Shown piece by piece: positions 43,319-52,169 of a stretch of 64,000 nucleotides of DNA. Position 1 is the first letter of the stretch, and each line of letters begins with the position of its first letter. Position numbers and translations under genes: made by a program. This stretch comes from Zoogloea sp035335645 (GTDB lineage: Bacteria > Pseudomonadota > Gammaproteobacteria > Burkholderiales > Rhodocyclaceae), in the NCBI GenBank assembly GCA_035335645.1, contig DAOQMM010000001.1, positions 36,913 to 100,912 on the forward strand. Reading direction: 5' to 3'. Below the pieces are notes generated by a model, which worked only from the letters and a program-made list of their open reading frames with translations, did not search any database and was not told the DNA's origin.

Positions 43319-43346
43319 GGACGGAGTTGGCGTTTATCGGGTGCTT

Positions 43347-44297
43347 TTACAACAATTGACGCCGATTTATCAAAAATATCTTTTCGTCGCCACTGGGGGC
43401 CGAAAGCCAGGTCGGAGCGAGGGTCGGGAAGGCCGCTTCGAAGAGATCCCGATTGTGTCCGACTTCCACGGCGAGCTGACCGTCCGGCGCGAGGAAACGG
43501 GGCGCATCGGCGAGCAGGCGACGGACCAGGTCGAGGCCGTCCTCGCCGGCGCCCAGGGCGAGTGCCGGTTCGTGCCGGTATTCGGCAGGCAGATCGTCCA
43601 TCGCGTCCTGGGTGACATAGGGCGGGTTGCTGAGGATGAAGTCGAAGGGCTGTTCCGGCACCTGGTCGAAGGCATCGGACTGGACCAGGGTGATGCGGTC
43701 CTCCAGGCCGTAGGCGGCCACGTTGCGGGCGGCAATTTCCAGCGCGTCCGGTGAAATGTCGACGGCGACGATCTCTGCATGGGGAAAGGCGTGTGCCATC
43801 AGGATGGCGAGGCAGCCGGAGCCGGTGCACATGTCCATGGCACGCGTGACACTCGCAGGATCCTGGATCCACGGGCTGAAGCCTTCGTGGAGCAGCTCGG
43901 CGAAATAGGAGCGGGGAATGATGACCCGTGGGTCGATCTCGAAGCGGAACTCGCCGAGCCAGGCTTCTCCGGTGATATAGGCGGCCGGCAGGCGGTCGAC
44001 GGCGCGCTTTTCGATGACCTCGAAGATTGCTTCCCGCTCATCGCCGGGGATGCAGGCGTCGAGGAAGGGGTCGAGGCGGTCCAGGGGCAGGGCCAGCGTA
44101 TGGAGGACGAGATAGACGGCCTCGTCCCAGGCGTCTACGAAGCCGTGACCGAAGAAGCAGCCGGCGCGGTTGAAACGGGTGACCGCATAGCGCAGCCAGT
44201 CACGGACGGTGACGAGCTCGGCGAGGGGGCCATGCTCGTGTTCGTGTTCGTGCTCGTCGTGCCCGGCGTCGTCGGGAAGGGTGTCTTCGTGGGCCAT
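43347..44297 (-). CDS. prmB: Ribosomal protein L3 N5-glutamine methyltransferase
   Basis: A 316-residue PrmB/HemK-family enzyme. The SAM motif is AMDMCTGSGCLAILMA and the substrate motif NPPY occurs in FILSNPPYVTQDAMDDLPAE. The N-terminal helical domain is preceded by a His/Glu-rich stretch (DEHEHEHEHG). ATG 44297 is used although the frame is open to 44381 inside dapE. It lies 11 bases after dapE and probably ends that transcript. Confidence 0.94.
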   Translation of the reverse strand: MAHEDTLPDDAGHDEHEHEHEHGPLAELVTVRDWLRYAVTRFNRAGCFFGHGFVDAWDEAVYLVLHTLALPLDRLDPFLDACIPGDEREAIFEVIEKRAVDRLPAAYITGEAWLGEFRFEIDPRVIIPRSYFAELLHEGFSPWIQDPASVTRAMDMCTGSGCLAILMAHAFPHAEIVAVDISPDALEIAARNVAAYGLEDRITLVQSDAFDQVPEQPFDFILSNPPYVTQDAMDDLPAEYRHEPALALGAGEDGLDLVRRLLADAPRFLAPDGQLAVEVGHNRDLFEAAFPTLAPTWLSAPSGDEKIFLINRRQLL

Positions 44298-44308
44298 GGG
44301 TGCTCCGG

Positions 44309-45457
44309 TCAGGCGAGGAGGTGTTCGAGGGTGCGGCGGTAGATGTCCGACAGCGGGTCGACGGCATCCAGTGCGATGCACTCGTCGATCTTGTGGATGG
44401 TGGCGTTGACAGGGCCGAACTCGACCACCTGAGGACAGATGTCGGCAATGAAGCGGCCATCGGAGGTCCCACCCGTGGTGGAGAGTTCGGGCGTGCGGCC
44501 GAGGGCATCGCGGATGGCGGCTTCGAGGGCGCCTACCAGGGTGCCGCGGGGCGTCAGGAAGGGCTTGCCACCGAGGGTCCAGGCGAGGTCGTAGTCGAGC
44601 CCGTGGCGGTCGAGGATGGCGTGGACGCGCTGCTTCAGGGCGTCTGCGGTGTGCACCGTGGCGAAGCGGAAGTTGAAGAGGACCTCCAGCGTGCCAGGAA
44701 TGACATTGGTCGTACCGGTGCCAGCGTGGATGTTGGACATCTGCCAGGAGGTGGGCGGAAAGTATTCGTTGCCTTCGTCCCAGCGGGTGGCGGCGAGTTC
44801 GGTCAGGGCCGGTGCGGCCAGGTGAATGGGATTCCTGGCGAGGTGGGGGTAGGCGATATGGCCTTGGACGCCCTTGACCGTGAGCTTGCCGGAGAGGCTG
44901 CCGCGACGGCCGTTCTTGATCATGTCGCCGAGCACGTCGACGGACGTGGGTTCGCCGACGATGCAGAAGTCCAGGGTCTCACCGCGTGCCTTGAGGGTGT
45001 TCACCACGTGCACGGTGCCGTAAGTGGCGTCGCCTTCCTCGTCGGAGGTGAGGAGGAGGGCGATGGAGCCGGGATGATGGGGGTGGCTGGCGACGAAGTC
45101 TTCGATGGCCGTGACGAAGGCGGCGAGGGAGGTCTTCATGTCGGCGGCACCGCGGCCGTAGAGGAAACCGTCCCGTTCGGTGGGTTCGAAGGGATCGGAC
45201 TGCCACTGGGCGAGGGGGCCGGTGGGCACCACGTCGGTGTGGCCGGCGAAGACGACCAGCGGGCGGGCCGTGCCGCGGCGCGCCCACAGGTTGCAGGTAC
45301 CGCCCGCATCGAGGCGTTCGCAGACAAAGCCTAGGGGCGTGAGCCGTGAGGCGATCAGGTCGAGGCAGCCGGCGTCCTCGGGGGTGACGGAGCGGCGGGC
45401 GATGAGTTCACGGGTCAGGGCGAGCGTGGCGCTCGCCGGGGCTGTCGGTCGGGTCAT
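44309..45457 (-). CDS. dapE: Succinyl-diaminopimelate desuccinylase
   Basis: A 382-residue M20 di-zinc hydrolase that makes LL-diaminopimelate for lysine and cell wall synthesis. Metal ligands lie in FAGHTDVVPTGPL, FLYGRGAADMK, LLLTSDEEGD and the late NATIHKIDECI. It is clustered with dapC and dapD, the preceding steps of the succinylase pathway. pilU lies between them. Confidence 0.96.
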   Translation of the reverse strand: MTRPTAPASATLALTRELIARRSVTPEDAGCLDLIASRLTPLGFVCERLDAGGTCNLWARRGTARPLVVFAGHTDVVPTGPLAQWQSDPFEPTERDGFLYGRGAADMKTSLAAFVTAIEDFVASHPHHPGSIALLLTSDEEGDATYGTVHVVNTLKARGETLDFCIVGEPTSVDVLGDMIKNGRRGSLSGKLTVKGVQGHIAYPHLARNPIHLAAPALTELAATRWDEGNEYFPPTSWQMSNIHAGTGTTNVIPGTLEVLFNFRFATVHTADALKQRVHAILDRHGLDYDLAWTLGGKPFLTPRGTLVGALEAAIRDALGRTPELSTTGGTSDGRFIADICPQVVEFGPVNATIHKIDECIALDAVDPLSDIYRRTLEHLLA

Positions 45458-45478
45458 GGGTGTGGGGTCGGGGCTGGG

Positions 45479-46654
45479 TCAGTCTTCGTCGAGTTCGAGC
45501 GTGAACTCCTTGAACGACGCGCCGCCTTCTTCCTGATGCGGTTCGCTGTCGATCGACGTGGACGGCAAGGGAGTCTTGTCGGCGTTCTTGTCGCTGAACT
45601 GGGCGTTGTTGATGAGCCAGGACAGGTTGGTGGGCGAGTCGGCGTTGGCGAGGGCTTCTTCGAGGGTGATGATCTTGTCCCGGTACAGACGGAAGAGATC
45701 CTGTTCGAAGGTGCGCGAGCCGGAGGCGAGGCTCTGCTCCATGGCCTCGCGGATGCCGGAGATCTCGCCACGCTCGATCAGTTCGGCCACCTGGCGGGAG
45801 TTGAGGAGGATTTCCACCGCGGGGATGCGTTTACCGTCCGGGCGCTTGACCAGGCGCTGGGAGATGATGCACTTGAGGGTCGCCGCCAGGTCCATGTAGA
45901 GGAGCGGGCGGTTTTCCATCGGAAAGAAGTTGAAGATCCGGTTGAGTGCGTGGTAAGCGTTGTTGGCGTGCAGCGTGGCCAGGCACAGGTGACCGGTCTG
46001 GGCGTAGGCGATGGCGGCCTGCATGGTGTCCCGGTCGCGGATCTCGCCGATCAGGATGCAGTCCGGCGCCTGGCGCATGGCGTTGGACAGGGCGTGGTTC
46101 CAGTCCAGGGTGTCGGTGCCGATCTCGCGCTGATTGACGATGGAGGCCTTGTGCCGGAAGAGGTATTCGATGGGATCCTCGATGGTGAGGATGTGCCCGG
46201 AGAAGTTCTCGTTGCGGTGGTCCAGCATCGACGCGATGGTGGTGGACTTGCCCGAGCCGGTGGCGCCCACGACGAGCACGAGGCCGCGTTTTTCCATGAT
46301 CACGTCGGACAGCACGGGTGGCAGGCCGAGGGCGTCGAGGCGGGGAATCTGGTCGAGGATGTAACGGACGACGATGGCAATGCTGTTCCGCTGCCAGAAG
46401 ATGTTGACGCGGAAGTTGCCCATGTTGCGCCGGCTGAAGGAGAGGTTCATCTCCCGTTCGTTCTCGAAGCGGGCGATCTGCTCCGGCGTCATCATCTCGT
46501 AGGCCATGCGGTGGATCATGCCCGCGTCCATGGCCTGCTGATTGATCGGCAGGGTGTTCCCGTCGATCTTGATATGGATGGGCGCACCCACCGTGACGTA
46601 GATGTCCGAGGCCTTCTTCTCGGCCATCAGGGTGAACAGCTTGTCGATGATCAT
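45479..46654 (-). CDS. pilU: PilT/PilU-type twitching motility ATPase (PilU-like)
   Basis: A 391-residue hexameric retraction ATPase of type IV pili. Walker A GATGSGKSTT is at about residues 130-139; the Asp box is TIEDPIEYLF, Walker B CILIGEIRDRDTM and the His box ATLHANNA. The C-terminal extension, with ADSPTNLSWLINNAQF and an acidic tail, fits PilU rather than PilT (about 345 residues). No pilT is nearby. It lies 21 bases upstream of dapE, which is an odd but recurring setting in betaproteobacteria. Confidence 0.88.
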   Translation of the reverse strand: MIIDKLFTLMAEKKASDIYVTVGAPIHIKIDGNTLPINQQAMDAGMIHRMAYEMMTPEQIARFENEREMNLSFSRRNMGNFRVNIFWQRNSIAIVVRYILDQIPRLDALGLPPVLSDVIMEKRGLVLVVGATGSGKSTTIASMLDHRNENFSGHILTIEDPIEYLFRHKASIVNQREIGTDTLDWNHALSNAMRQAPDCILIGEIRDRDTMQAAIAYAQTGHLCLATLHANNAYHALNRIFNFFPMENRPLLYMDLAATLKCIISQRLVKRPDGKRIPAVEILLNSRQVAELIERGEISGIREAMEQSLASGSRTFEQDLFRLYRDKIITLEEALANADSPTNLSWLINNAQFSDKNADKTPLPSTSIDSEPHQEEGGASFKEFTLELDED

Positions 46655-46670
46655 CGGTGGGCCCGGCTCG

Positions 46671-46698
46671 AATGAAACGGGCCGCGTGACCGCGGCCC
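46671..46698 (-). terminator. Likely terminator between dapD and pilU
   Basis: On the minus strand GGGCCGCG and CGCGGCCC form a perfect 8-bp stem with a GTCA loop, followed by GTTTCATT. The T-tract is interrupted, so termination may be partial. It starts about ten bases after the dapD stop and may separate dapCD from pilU-dapE-prmB. Confidence 0.6.
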
Positions 46699-46707
46699 GG
46701 GGGAAGG

Positions 46708-47127
46708 TCAGTCGCGCAGCAGTTCGTTGATGCTGGTCTTGGAGCGGGTCTGGGCGTCCACCTTCTTGACGATCACGGCGCAGTACAGGCTGTACTTGCC
46801 GTCGCCAGAGGGCAGGTTGCCGCTCACCACGACGGAGCCCTCGGGCACGCGGCCGTAGAGCACTTCGCCAGTGGTGCGGTCGTAAATCTTGGTGCTCTGG
46901 CCGATGTACACGCCCATGGAGATGACGCAGTTGTCCTCCACGATGACGCCTTCCACCACTTCGGAGCGGGCGCCGATGAAGCAGTTGTCGCCGATGATGG
47001 TGGGATTGGCCTGGAGGGGTTCCAGCACGCCGCCGATGCCGACGCCGCCGGAGAGGTGAACGTTCTTGCCGATCTGGGCGCAGGAACCGACGGTGGCCCA
47101 GGTGTCCACCATGGTGCCTTCATCCAC
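46708..47127 (-). CDS. dapD: Tetrahydrodipicolinate N-succinyltransferase, 3' part (broken by assembly gap)
   Basis: This is the C-terminal 139 residues of DapD, a trimeric left-handed beta-helix enzyme that succinylates tetrahydrodipicolinate. The hexapeptide-repeat region includes VGSCAQIGKNVHLSGGVGIG and the C-terminal SGDGKYSLYCAVIVKKVDAQ. Whole DapD is about 273 residues, so roughly 130 residues are lost in the N-run. The break is an assembly gap, not a mutation. Confidence 0.93.
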   Translation of the reverse strand: MDEGTMVDTWATVGSCAQIGKNVHLSGGVGIGGVLEPLQANPTIIGDNCFIGARSEVVEGVIVEDNCVISMGVYIGQSTKIYDRTTGEVLYGRVPEGSVVVSGNLPSGDGKYSLYCAVIVKKVDAQTRSKTSINELLRD

Positions 47128-47227
47128 NNNNNNNNNNNNNNNNNNNNNNNNNNNNNNNNNNNNNNNNNNNNNNNNNNNNNNNNNNNNNNNNNNNNNNNNN
47201 NNNNNNNNNNNNNNNNNNNNNNNNNNN
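47128..47227. other. Assembly gap of 100 N
   Basis: Exactly 100 N separate the end of dapC from the middle of dapD. One hundred is a usual placeholder for a gap of unknown length. If dapD is intact, about 400 bases or more are missing here. Apparent reading frames running through the N-run join two different genes. Confidence 0.98.
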
Positions 47228-48423
47228 CGTTGCGCAAAGGCGGCAATCCGCCGGGCGGCTTCGAGGCACTCGGCCAGTTCGGCCACCAGGGCGATACGGA
47301 CAAAGCCTGCACCGGGGTTGGTCCCGTGGGCCTCGCGGGCCAGGAAACTGCCGGGCAGGACCGTCACATTATATTCGGCCTGCAGGCGGCGGGCGAATTC
47401 GGTGTCCGAGAGGCCCAGCTTGTCCACCCGCGCCCACAGGTAGAAGCCCGCGTCGGGCAGGCTCACCTCCAGGTGTTCGGCGATGAGCGGGGTGACGCGG
47501 TCGAACTTTTCCCGGTACAGACGCCGGTTTTCGGCCACGTGGGCTTCGTCGCTCCAGGCCGCGGCGGAGGCGGCCTGTACCACCGGGCTCATGGCGCAGC
47601 CGTGGTAGGTGCGGTAGAGCAGGAAGCGCTTGAGGATGGTCGCGTCGCCGGCCACGAAGCCCGAGCGCATGCCCGGCACATTGGAGCGCTTGGACAGGCT
47701 GGAGAACATCACCACGTTGCGGAAGTCGCTGCGGCCCAGGCGCTGGGCGGCTTCCAGGCCGCCGATGGGCAGGGCGTCGTCGTTGAAGTAGATCTCGGAG
47801 TAGCACTCGTCGGCGGCGATGACGAAGCCATGGCGGTCCGACAGCTCGAACAGGTGCTGCCATTCGTCGAGGGTGAGGACGCGGCCCGTGGGGTTGCCCG
47901 GCGAACACACATACACCAGTTGCACGCGGGCCCATGCCTCGTCGGGCACGCGGGCGAAGTCGGATCCGAAATTGTCGTCCGGCAGGTTGTTGATGAAATA
48001 CGGCTGGGCGCCGGCCAGATAGGCGGCCCCTTCGTAGATCTGATAGAACGGGTTGGGACACAGCACCAGGGCGTCGGGCCGGGTGCCGTCGATGACGCAC
48101 TGGGCGAAGGCAAACAGTGCCTCGCGGGAGCCATTCACCGGCAGCACCTGGGTGGCGGGATCCACGGCGGGCAGACCGTAGCGGGATTCCAGCCAGGCGG
48201 CAATGGACTTGCGCAGGGCGTCGGAGCCCTGCGTCGTCGGATAGTTGGCGAGACCGCCCAGATGGGCCACCAGGGCGTCGCGGATGAAGGCCGGCGTGGC
48301 GTGCTGGGGTTCACCGATGGACAGGCGGATCGGTGAGTATTCGGCGGGCGGGACGATGCCGTCGAAGAGGGCGCGGAGCTTTTCGAAGGGGTAGGGGTGC
48401 AGATCCTGGAGGTGCGGGTTCAC
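47228..48423 (-). CDS. dapC: Succinyldiaminopimelate transaminase, nearly complete (3' end in gap)
   Basis: About 398 residues of a class I/II PLP aminotransferase making N-succinyl-LL-diaminopimelate. The start is VNPHLQDLHPYPFEKLRALF (GTG 48423). PLP-binding features are the YPTTQGSDALRKSIAAW region, SPGNPTGRVL, and the lysine in SSLSKRSNVPGMRSGF. The length indicates only a few C-terminal residues are lost in the gap. It leads the dap cluster and is divergent from smc. Confidence 0.94.
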
Positions 48424-48519
48424 GGTCGGCTGGAGATCCTGAAGTCGGCCCGGATCCGGGCGGGAAAGGCGGTGAACGGCGCGGAAAACGCGCCGGCTGG
48501 CCTCGTCAAGGGCCAATGG

Positions 48520-48526
48520 TATTATA
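48520..48526. promoter_or_regulatory. Overlapping divergent -10 boxes between dapC and smc
   Basis: The minus strand reads a consensus TATAAT (48521-48526) directed to dapC; the plus strand reads TATTAT (48520-48525) directed to smc. Both lack a good -35 hexamer at 16-18 bases. They sit in the 203-base dapC-smc interval, where no gene is visible. The face-to-face overlap would make the two promoters mutually exclusive, if both are used. Confidence 0.45.
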
Positions 48527-48626
48527 GCGGCCACCTGACATGCGGCAGTGCAGCAATGCGCTGCCCGCGCCCTCGAGAAATTCTCCGCGGCACGCCCTGG
48601 CGGCCCCCAGTTGACACCCTGACCAC

Positions 48627-51600
48627 GTGCGTCTCGCCAAACTCAAGCTCGCCGGTTTCAAGACCTTCGTAGACCCGACCACCGTGCTCACGCCGGGCAA
48701 TCTGGTCGGCGTGGTCGGTCCCAATGGCTGCGGCAAATCGAACATCATCGATGCCGTGCGCTGGGTGCTGGGCGAATCGCGGGCGTCGGCGCTGCGCGGC
48801 GGATCAATGCTGGACGTGATCTTCAACGGTTCCACCACCCGCAAGCCGGTGTCGCGGGCCAGCGTGGAGCTGGTCTTCGACAACGCCGAGGGGCGCGCGG
48901 CAGGGCAGTGGAAGCCCTACGCCGAGGTGGCGGTGAAGCGCGTGCTCGACCGCAGCGGCGAATCCACCTATTTCATCAACGGCCTGCAGGTGCGCCGCAA
49001 GGACGTGATCGACCTGTTCCTCGGCACCGGCCTGGGGCCACGCGCCTACGCCATCATCGAGCAGGGCATGATCTCGCGGATCATCGAGGCGCGGCCGGAG
49101 GAGGTGCGCGGCTTCCTGGAAGAGGCCGCCGGCGTCACCAAGTACCGGGAACGCCGCAAGGAGACGGAAGGCCGTCTCACCGACGCCCGCGACAATCTGG
49201 CGCGCCTGGAGGACATCCGCCACGAGCTCGGTCAGCAGATCGGCAGGCTAGAGGCCCAGGCCGCGGTGGCCGAGCGCTACCACCGGCTCAACGCAAGCCT
49301 GTCGGAGCGCCAGAATCTCCTGTGGCTGATCAAGCGCAACGAGGCCCGCAGCGAGCGGACCCGCCTGACGGAGGAACTCGGTGAGGCCACGCGCCGGATC
49401 GAGGCCGACTCGGCCCGCCTGCAGACGCTGGAAAGCCAGCTGGAAAGCGCCCGCGAGGCCCAGTTTGCTGCCTCCGGTCACGTCCAGCACGCCCAGGATG
49501 CCCTGCATGGGGTCAGTACCGAACTGACCCGCCTGGAGGGCGAACTGGCCCGCCTGCGGGATTCCCGGCGCGTGCTGGAGAGCCGTCTGGTGCAGTTGGA
49601 GCGGGATGACGCCCAGTGGCGCAGCCAGCTCGACACCCTGAGCAGTGACGCCGAACGCTGGCACAGCCTGCAGGAACACGCGGCCCTGCGTGCCGAGCAG
49701 GCCGAGGCCCGTCATGCCGAACTCGCCGAGCGTCTGCCCGAAGCCGAGGACGCCCTGCGCACCGCCGATGCCACCGCGGCGGCGGTGCGCCGTGAGCTGA
49801 ACCAGGCGGAACAGCAGATCCGTGTCGAGGAGGCCCACCGGGTCAGCAGCGAGCGGACCCTCGAGACCCTCGGCCAGCGACGCGGTCGCCTGCAACAGGA
49901 GCAGTCCGCGGTGGATGCGCCGGATCTGCGCCGAATCGCCGAACGGGAGGCCCTGCTGTCGGAGCTCGAAGATACCCTGGCCACCCGCCAGAGTGCCGTG
50001 GCCGACGCCCAGGCCGGGCTGCCCGGCGCCCAGCAGGCCCTGCGGGAGGCCATGGAAGCCGAGCGCCAGACTCAGCGGCAGGCCACCGAACTGCGTGCCC
50101 GCCGCGAGGCCCTGGTGCAGCTCCAGCACAAGGTCCAGGCCCAGGGCCAGTTGGGCGACTGGCTGCGCCGCCATCGCCTCGACGGCCTCACGCCCCTGTG
50201 GCAGCGGCTGCAGGTGGCGGCCGGCTGGGAATCGGCGGTGGAGGCCATCCTGCGGGAACGCCTCGCGGCCCTGCCGGCCGAGGACGGGCGCGCGGCGCTG
50301 ATTGCGTTGGCCGACAAGGTGCCCGGCGCGTTCGCCTTCCTGCTGGCCGATGCGCCGGCTGATGGGGCGCCGCCCATGGCGCTGGAAGGCGCGCGGCCCC
50401 TGCTGGATCATGTCTGTGCCGATGTGACGCTGACGCCGGTGCTGGCAGCCTGGCTGGGCACGGTGCTGGCCGTGGACGATCTGGCGCCCTGGCTGGAACG
50501 GCGCGCCGAACTGTCGCCTTCCGTCCGGCTGGTGGCCAAGGACGGTCGCGTGCTGGACCGCCACGCCCTGATCCACTATGCGCCGGACGCCCGTACCCAC
50601 GGGGTGATCGAACGCCAGCGGGAGATCGACCAGCTCGCCGTCGAGCTCGACCGGGCCCAGGAGGCTGCGGCGCAGGCCAAGGAGGCCGTGGCGGAGGCTG
50701 ACGCCACCGCGACGCGCCTGCAGGACGGCCTCACCACCCTGCGTCGCGACGTGCAGGCCCTGCAGGCCCAGGTCCATGGCGAACAGGTGGAGGTGCTCAA
50801 ACTCAACCAGGCGCGGGTCCGTTACGAGGAACGCTGGGCCCAGATCGAACGGGACATGGGCGAGATCGCCTTGCTGGAGCAGACCGAGCGCGACCGCCTG
50901 ATGCGCTCGGAGACCGAGCTGGAACGCAGCCGCGAGATGGCCGAGCTGCAACGCGGACGCCTCGACGCCGCCGAAGCGGTGCGCCGCGAGCGGGAGGCAG
51001 CCCTGCGCGAGACCCGCGCGCTGGAGCAGGCCCTGGCCCGCGAGCTGCAGGACGCCCGCCACGCAGAACGGGAATGCACCAGCAAGCTGGACGACATCGC
51101 CCGCAACCGTAGCCTGGCGGAAGAGCAGCTGGCGCGCACCGCCGAAGAGCTGGAAGCGCGCCGCGAAAGCCTGCTGGAGATCGACGAGCCCTCGGTGGCC
51201 GCGGCGCTCCAGGCGGCGGTGGTCCTGCGCGGCACACGGGAGATGGCGCTGGTCGAGGTGCGCAACGGGCTGGAGGCGATCCACGCCCAGGTGCGCGGCC
51301 TGGAGGAAGCCCGTCACCACACCGAACAGACCGCGGCCCCCGTTCGCGAGCGGGTTGCGGAGCTGCGTCTGCGCGTTCAGGCCGCCGAGCTGGCCGAGGC
51401 CCAGTTCGCCACCCGTCTGGAGGAAGCGCAGGCCGACGAAGCCGCCCTCGCGCCGCTGCTCACGGCGGACCTGAAGGAAGGCGCCTTGCAGCGCGAAGTG
51501 GCCCGCCTTGGCCGCGAGATCGCGGAACTGGGGGCCGTGAACCTGGCCGCGCTGGACGAGCTCAGGGCGGCGTCCGAGCGCAAGACCTACCTGGATGTGC

Positions 51601-52148
51601 AGAGCGAGGATCTCCTGGGGGCCATCGAGACCCTGGAAGACGCGATCCGCCGCATCGACCGGGAAACGCGGGAGCAGCTTCAGGAGACGTACAATACGGT
51701 CAACCGCCATTTCGGCAGCCTGTTCCCCCAGCTTTTCGGGGGCGGCGAGGCGCGGCTGGTGCTGACTGGCGACGAGATTCTCGACGCGGGCATCCAGATC
51801 GTCGCCCAGCCGCCGGGCAAGAAGAACAGTTCCATCCAGCTGCTGTCCGGTGGCGAGAAGGCGCTGACGGCGATTGCGCTGGTGTTTGCCATGTTCCAGC
51901 TCAATCCGGCGCCGTTCTGCATGCTGGACGAAGTGGATGCCCCCCTCGACGATGCCAATACCGGGCGCTATTGCGGGATGGTGAAGCGGATGTCGTCCCA
52001 GACCCAGTTCATCTTCATCAGCCACAGCAAGATCACGATGGAGATCGCCCAGCAGTTGGTGGGCGTGACGATGCAGGAGCAGGGCGTGTCGCGGGTGGTG
52101 GAAGTGGATATCGAAGAAGCCATGCGCCTGGCCGAAACGGCGGCGTGA
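48627..52148 (+). CDS. smc: Chromosome segregation protein SMC
   Basis: A 1173-residue SMC ATPase. Walker A is GPNGCGKSNIIDAVRWVLG (about 32-50). Long coiled coils (about 170-500 and 660-1000) flank a hinge (about 515-640). The signature is QLLSGGEKALTAIAL and Walker B is APFCMLDEVDAPLDDANT. It forms the condensin-like complex with ScpA and ScpB encoded at 18857-20255. The start is GTG 48627, giving MRLAKLKLAGFKTFVDPTTV. The antisense frame is open over long stretches because of GC bias. Confidence 0.97.
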   Translation: MRLAKLKLAGFKTFVDPTTVLTPGNLVGVVGPNGCGKSNIIDAVRWVLGESRASALRGGSMLDVIFNGSTTRKPVSRASVELVFDNAEGRAAGQWKPYAEVAVKRVLDRSGESTYFINGLQVRRKDVIDLFLGTGLGPRAYAIIEQGMISRIIEARPEEVRGFLEEAAGVTKYRERRKETEGRLTDARDNLARLEDIRHELGQQIGRLEAQAAVAERYHRLNASLSERQNLLWLIKRNEARSERTRLTEELGEATRRIEADSARLQTLESQLESAREAQFAASGHVQHAQDALHGVSTELTRLEGELARLRDSRRVLESRLVQLERDDAQWRSQLDTLSSDAERWHSLQEHAALRAEQAEARHAELAERLPEAEDALRTADATAAAVRRELNQAEQQIRVEEAHRVSSERTLETLGQRRGRLQQEQSAVDAPDLRRIAEREALLSELEDTLATRQSAVADAQAGLPGAQQALREAMEAERQTQRQATELRARREALVQLQHKVQAQGQLGDWLRRHRLDGLTPLWQRLQVAAGWESAVEAILRERLAALPAEDGRAALIALADKVPGAFAFLLADAPADGAPPMALEGARPLLDHVCADVTLTPVLAAWLGTVLAVDDLAPWLERRAELSPSVRLVAKDGRVLDRHALIHYAPDARTHGVIERQREIDQLAVELDRAQEAAAQAKEAVAEADATATRLQDGLTTLRRDVQALQAQVHGEQVEVLKLNQARVRYEERWAQIERDMGEIALLEQTERDRLMRSETELERSREMAELQRGRLDAAEAVRREREAALRETRALEQALARELQDARHAERECTSKLDDIARNRSLAEEQLARTAEELEARRESLLEIDEPSVAAALQAAVVLRGTREMALVEVRNGLEAIHAQVRGLEEARHHTEQTAAPVRERVAELRLRVQAAELAEAQFATRLEEAQADEAALAPLLTADLKEGALQREVARLGREIAELGAVNLAALDELRAASERKTYLDVQSEDLLGAIETLEDAIRRIDRETREQLQETYNTVNRHFGSLFPQLFGGGEARLVLTGDEILDAGIQIVAQPPGKKNSSIQLLSGGEKALTAIALVFAMFQLNPAPFCMLDEVDAPLDDANTGRYCGMVKRMSSQTQFIFISHSKITMEIAQQLVGVTMQEQGVSRVVEVDIEEAMRLAETAA

Positions 52149-52169
52149 GTGTGAAACAAAGGGAAGCAG

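Noticed and set aside
46708..48534. An apparent 608-codon DapC-DapD fusion protein
   Set aside because: The frame is joined only by the run of 100 N. The two halves are complete-looking ends of two separate enzymes.
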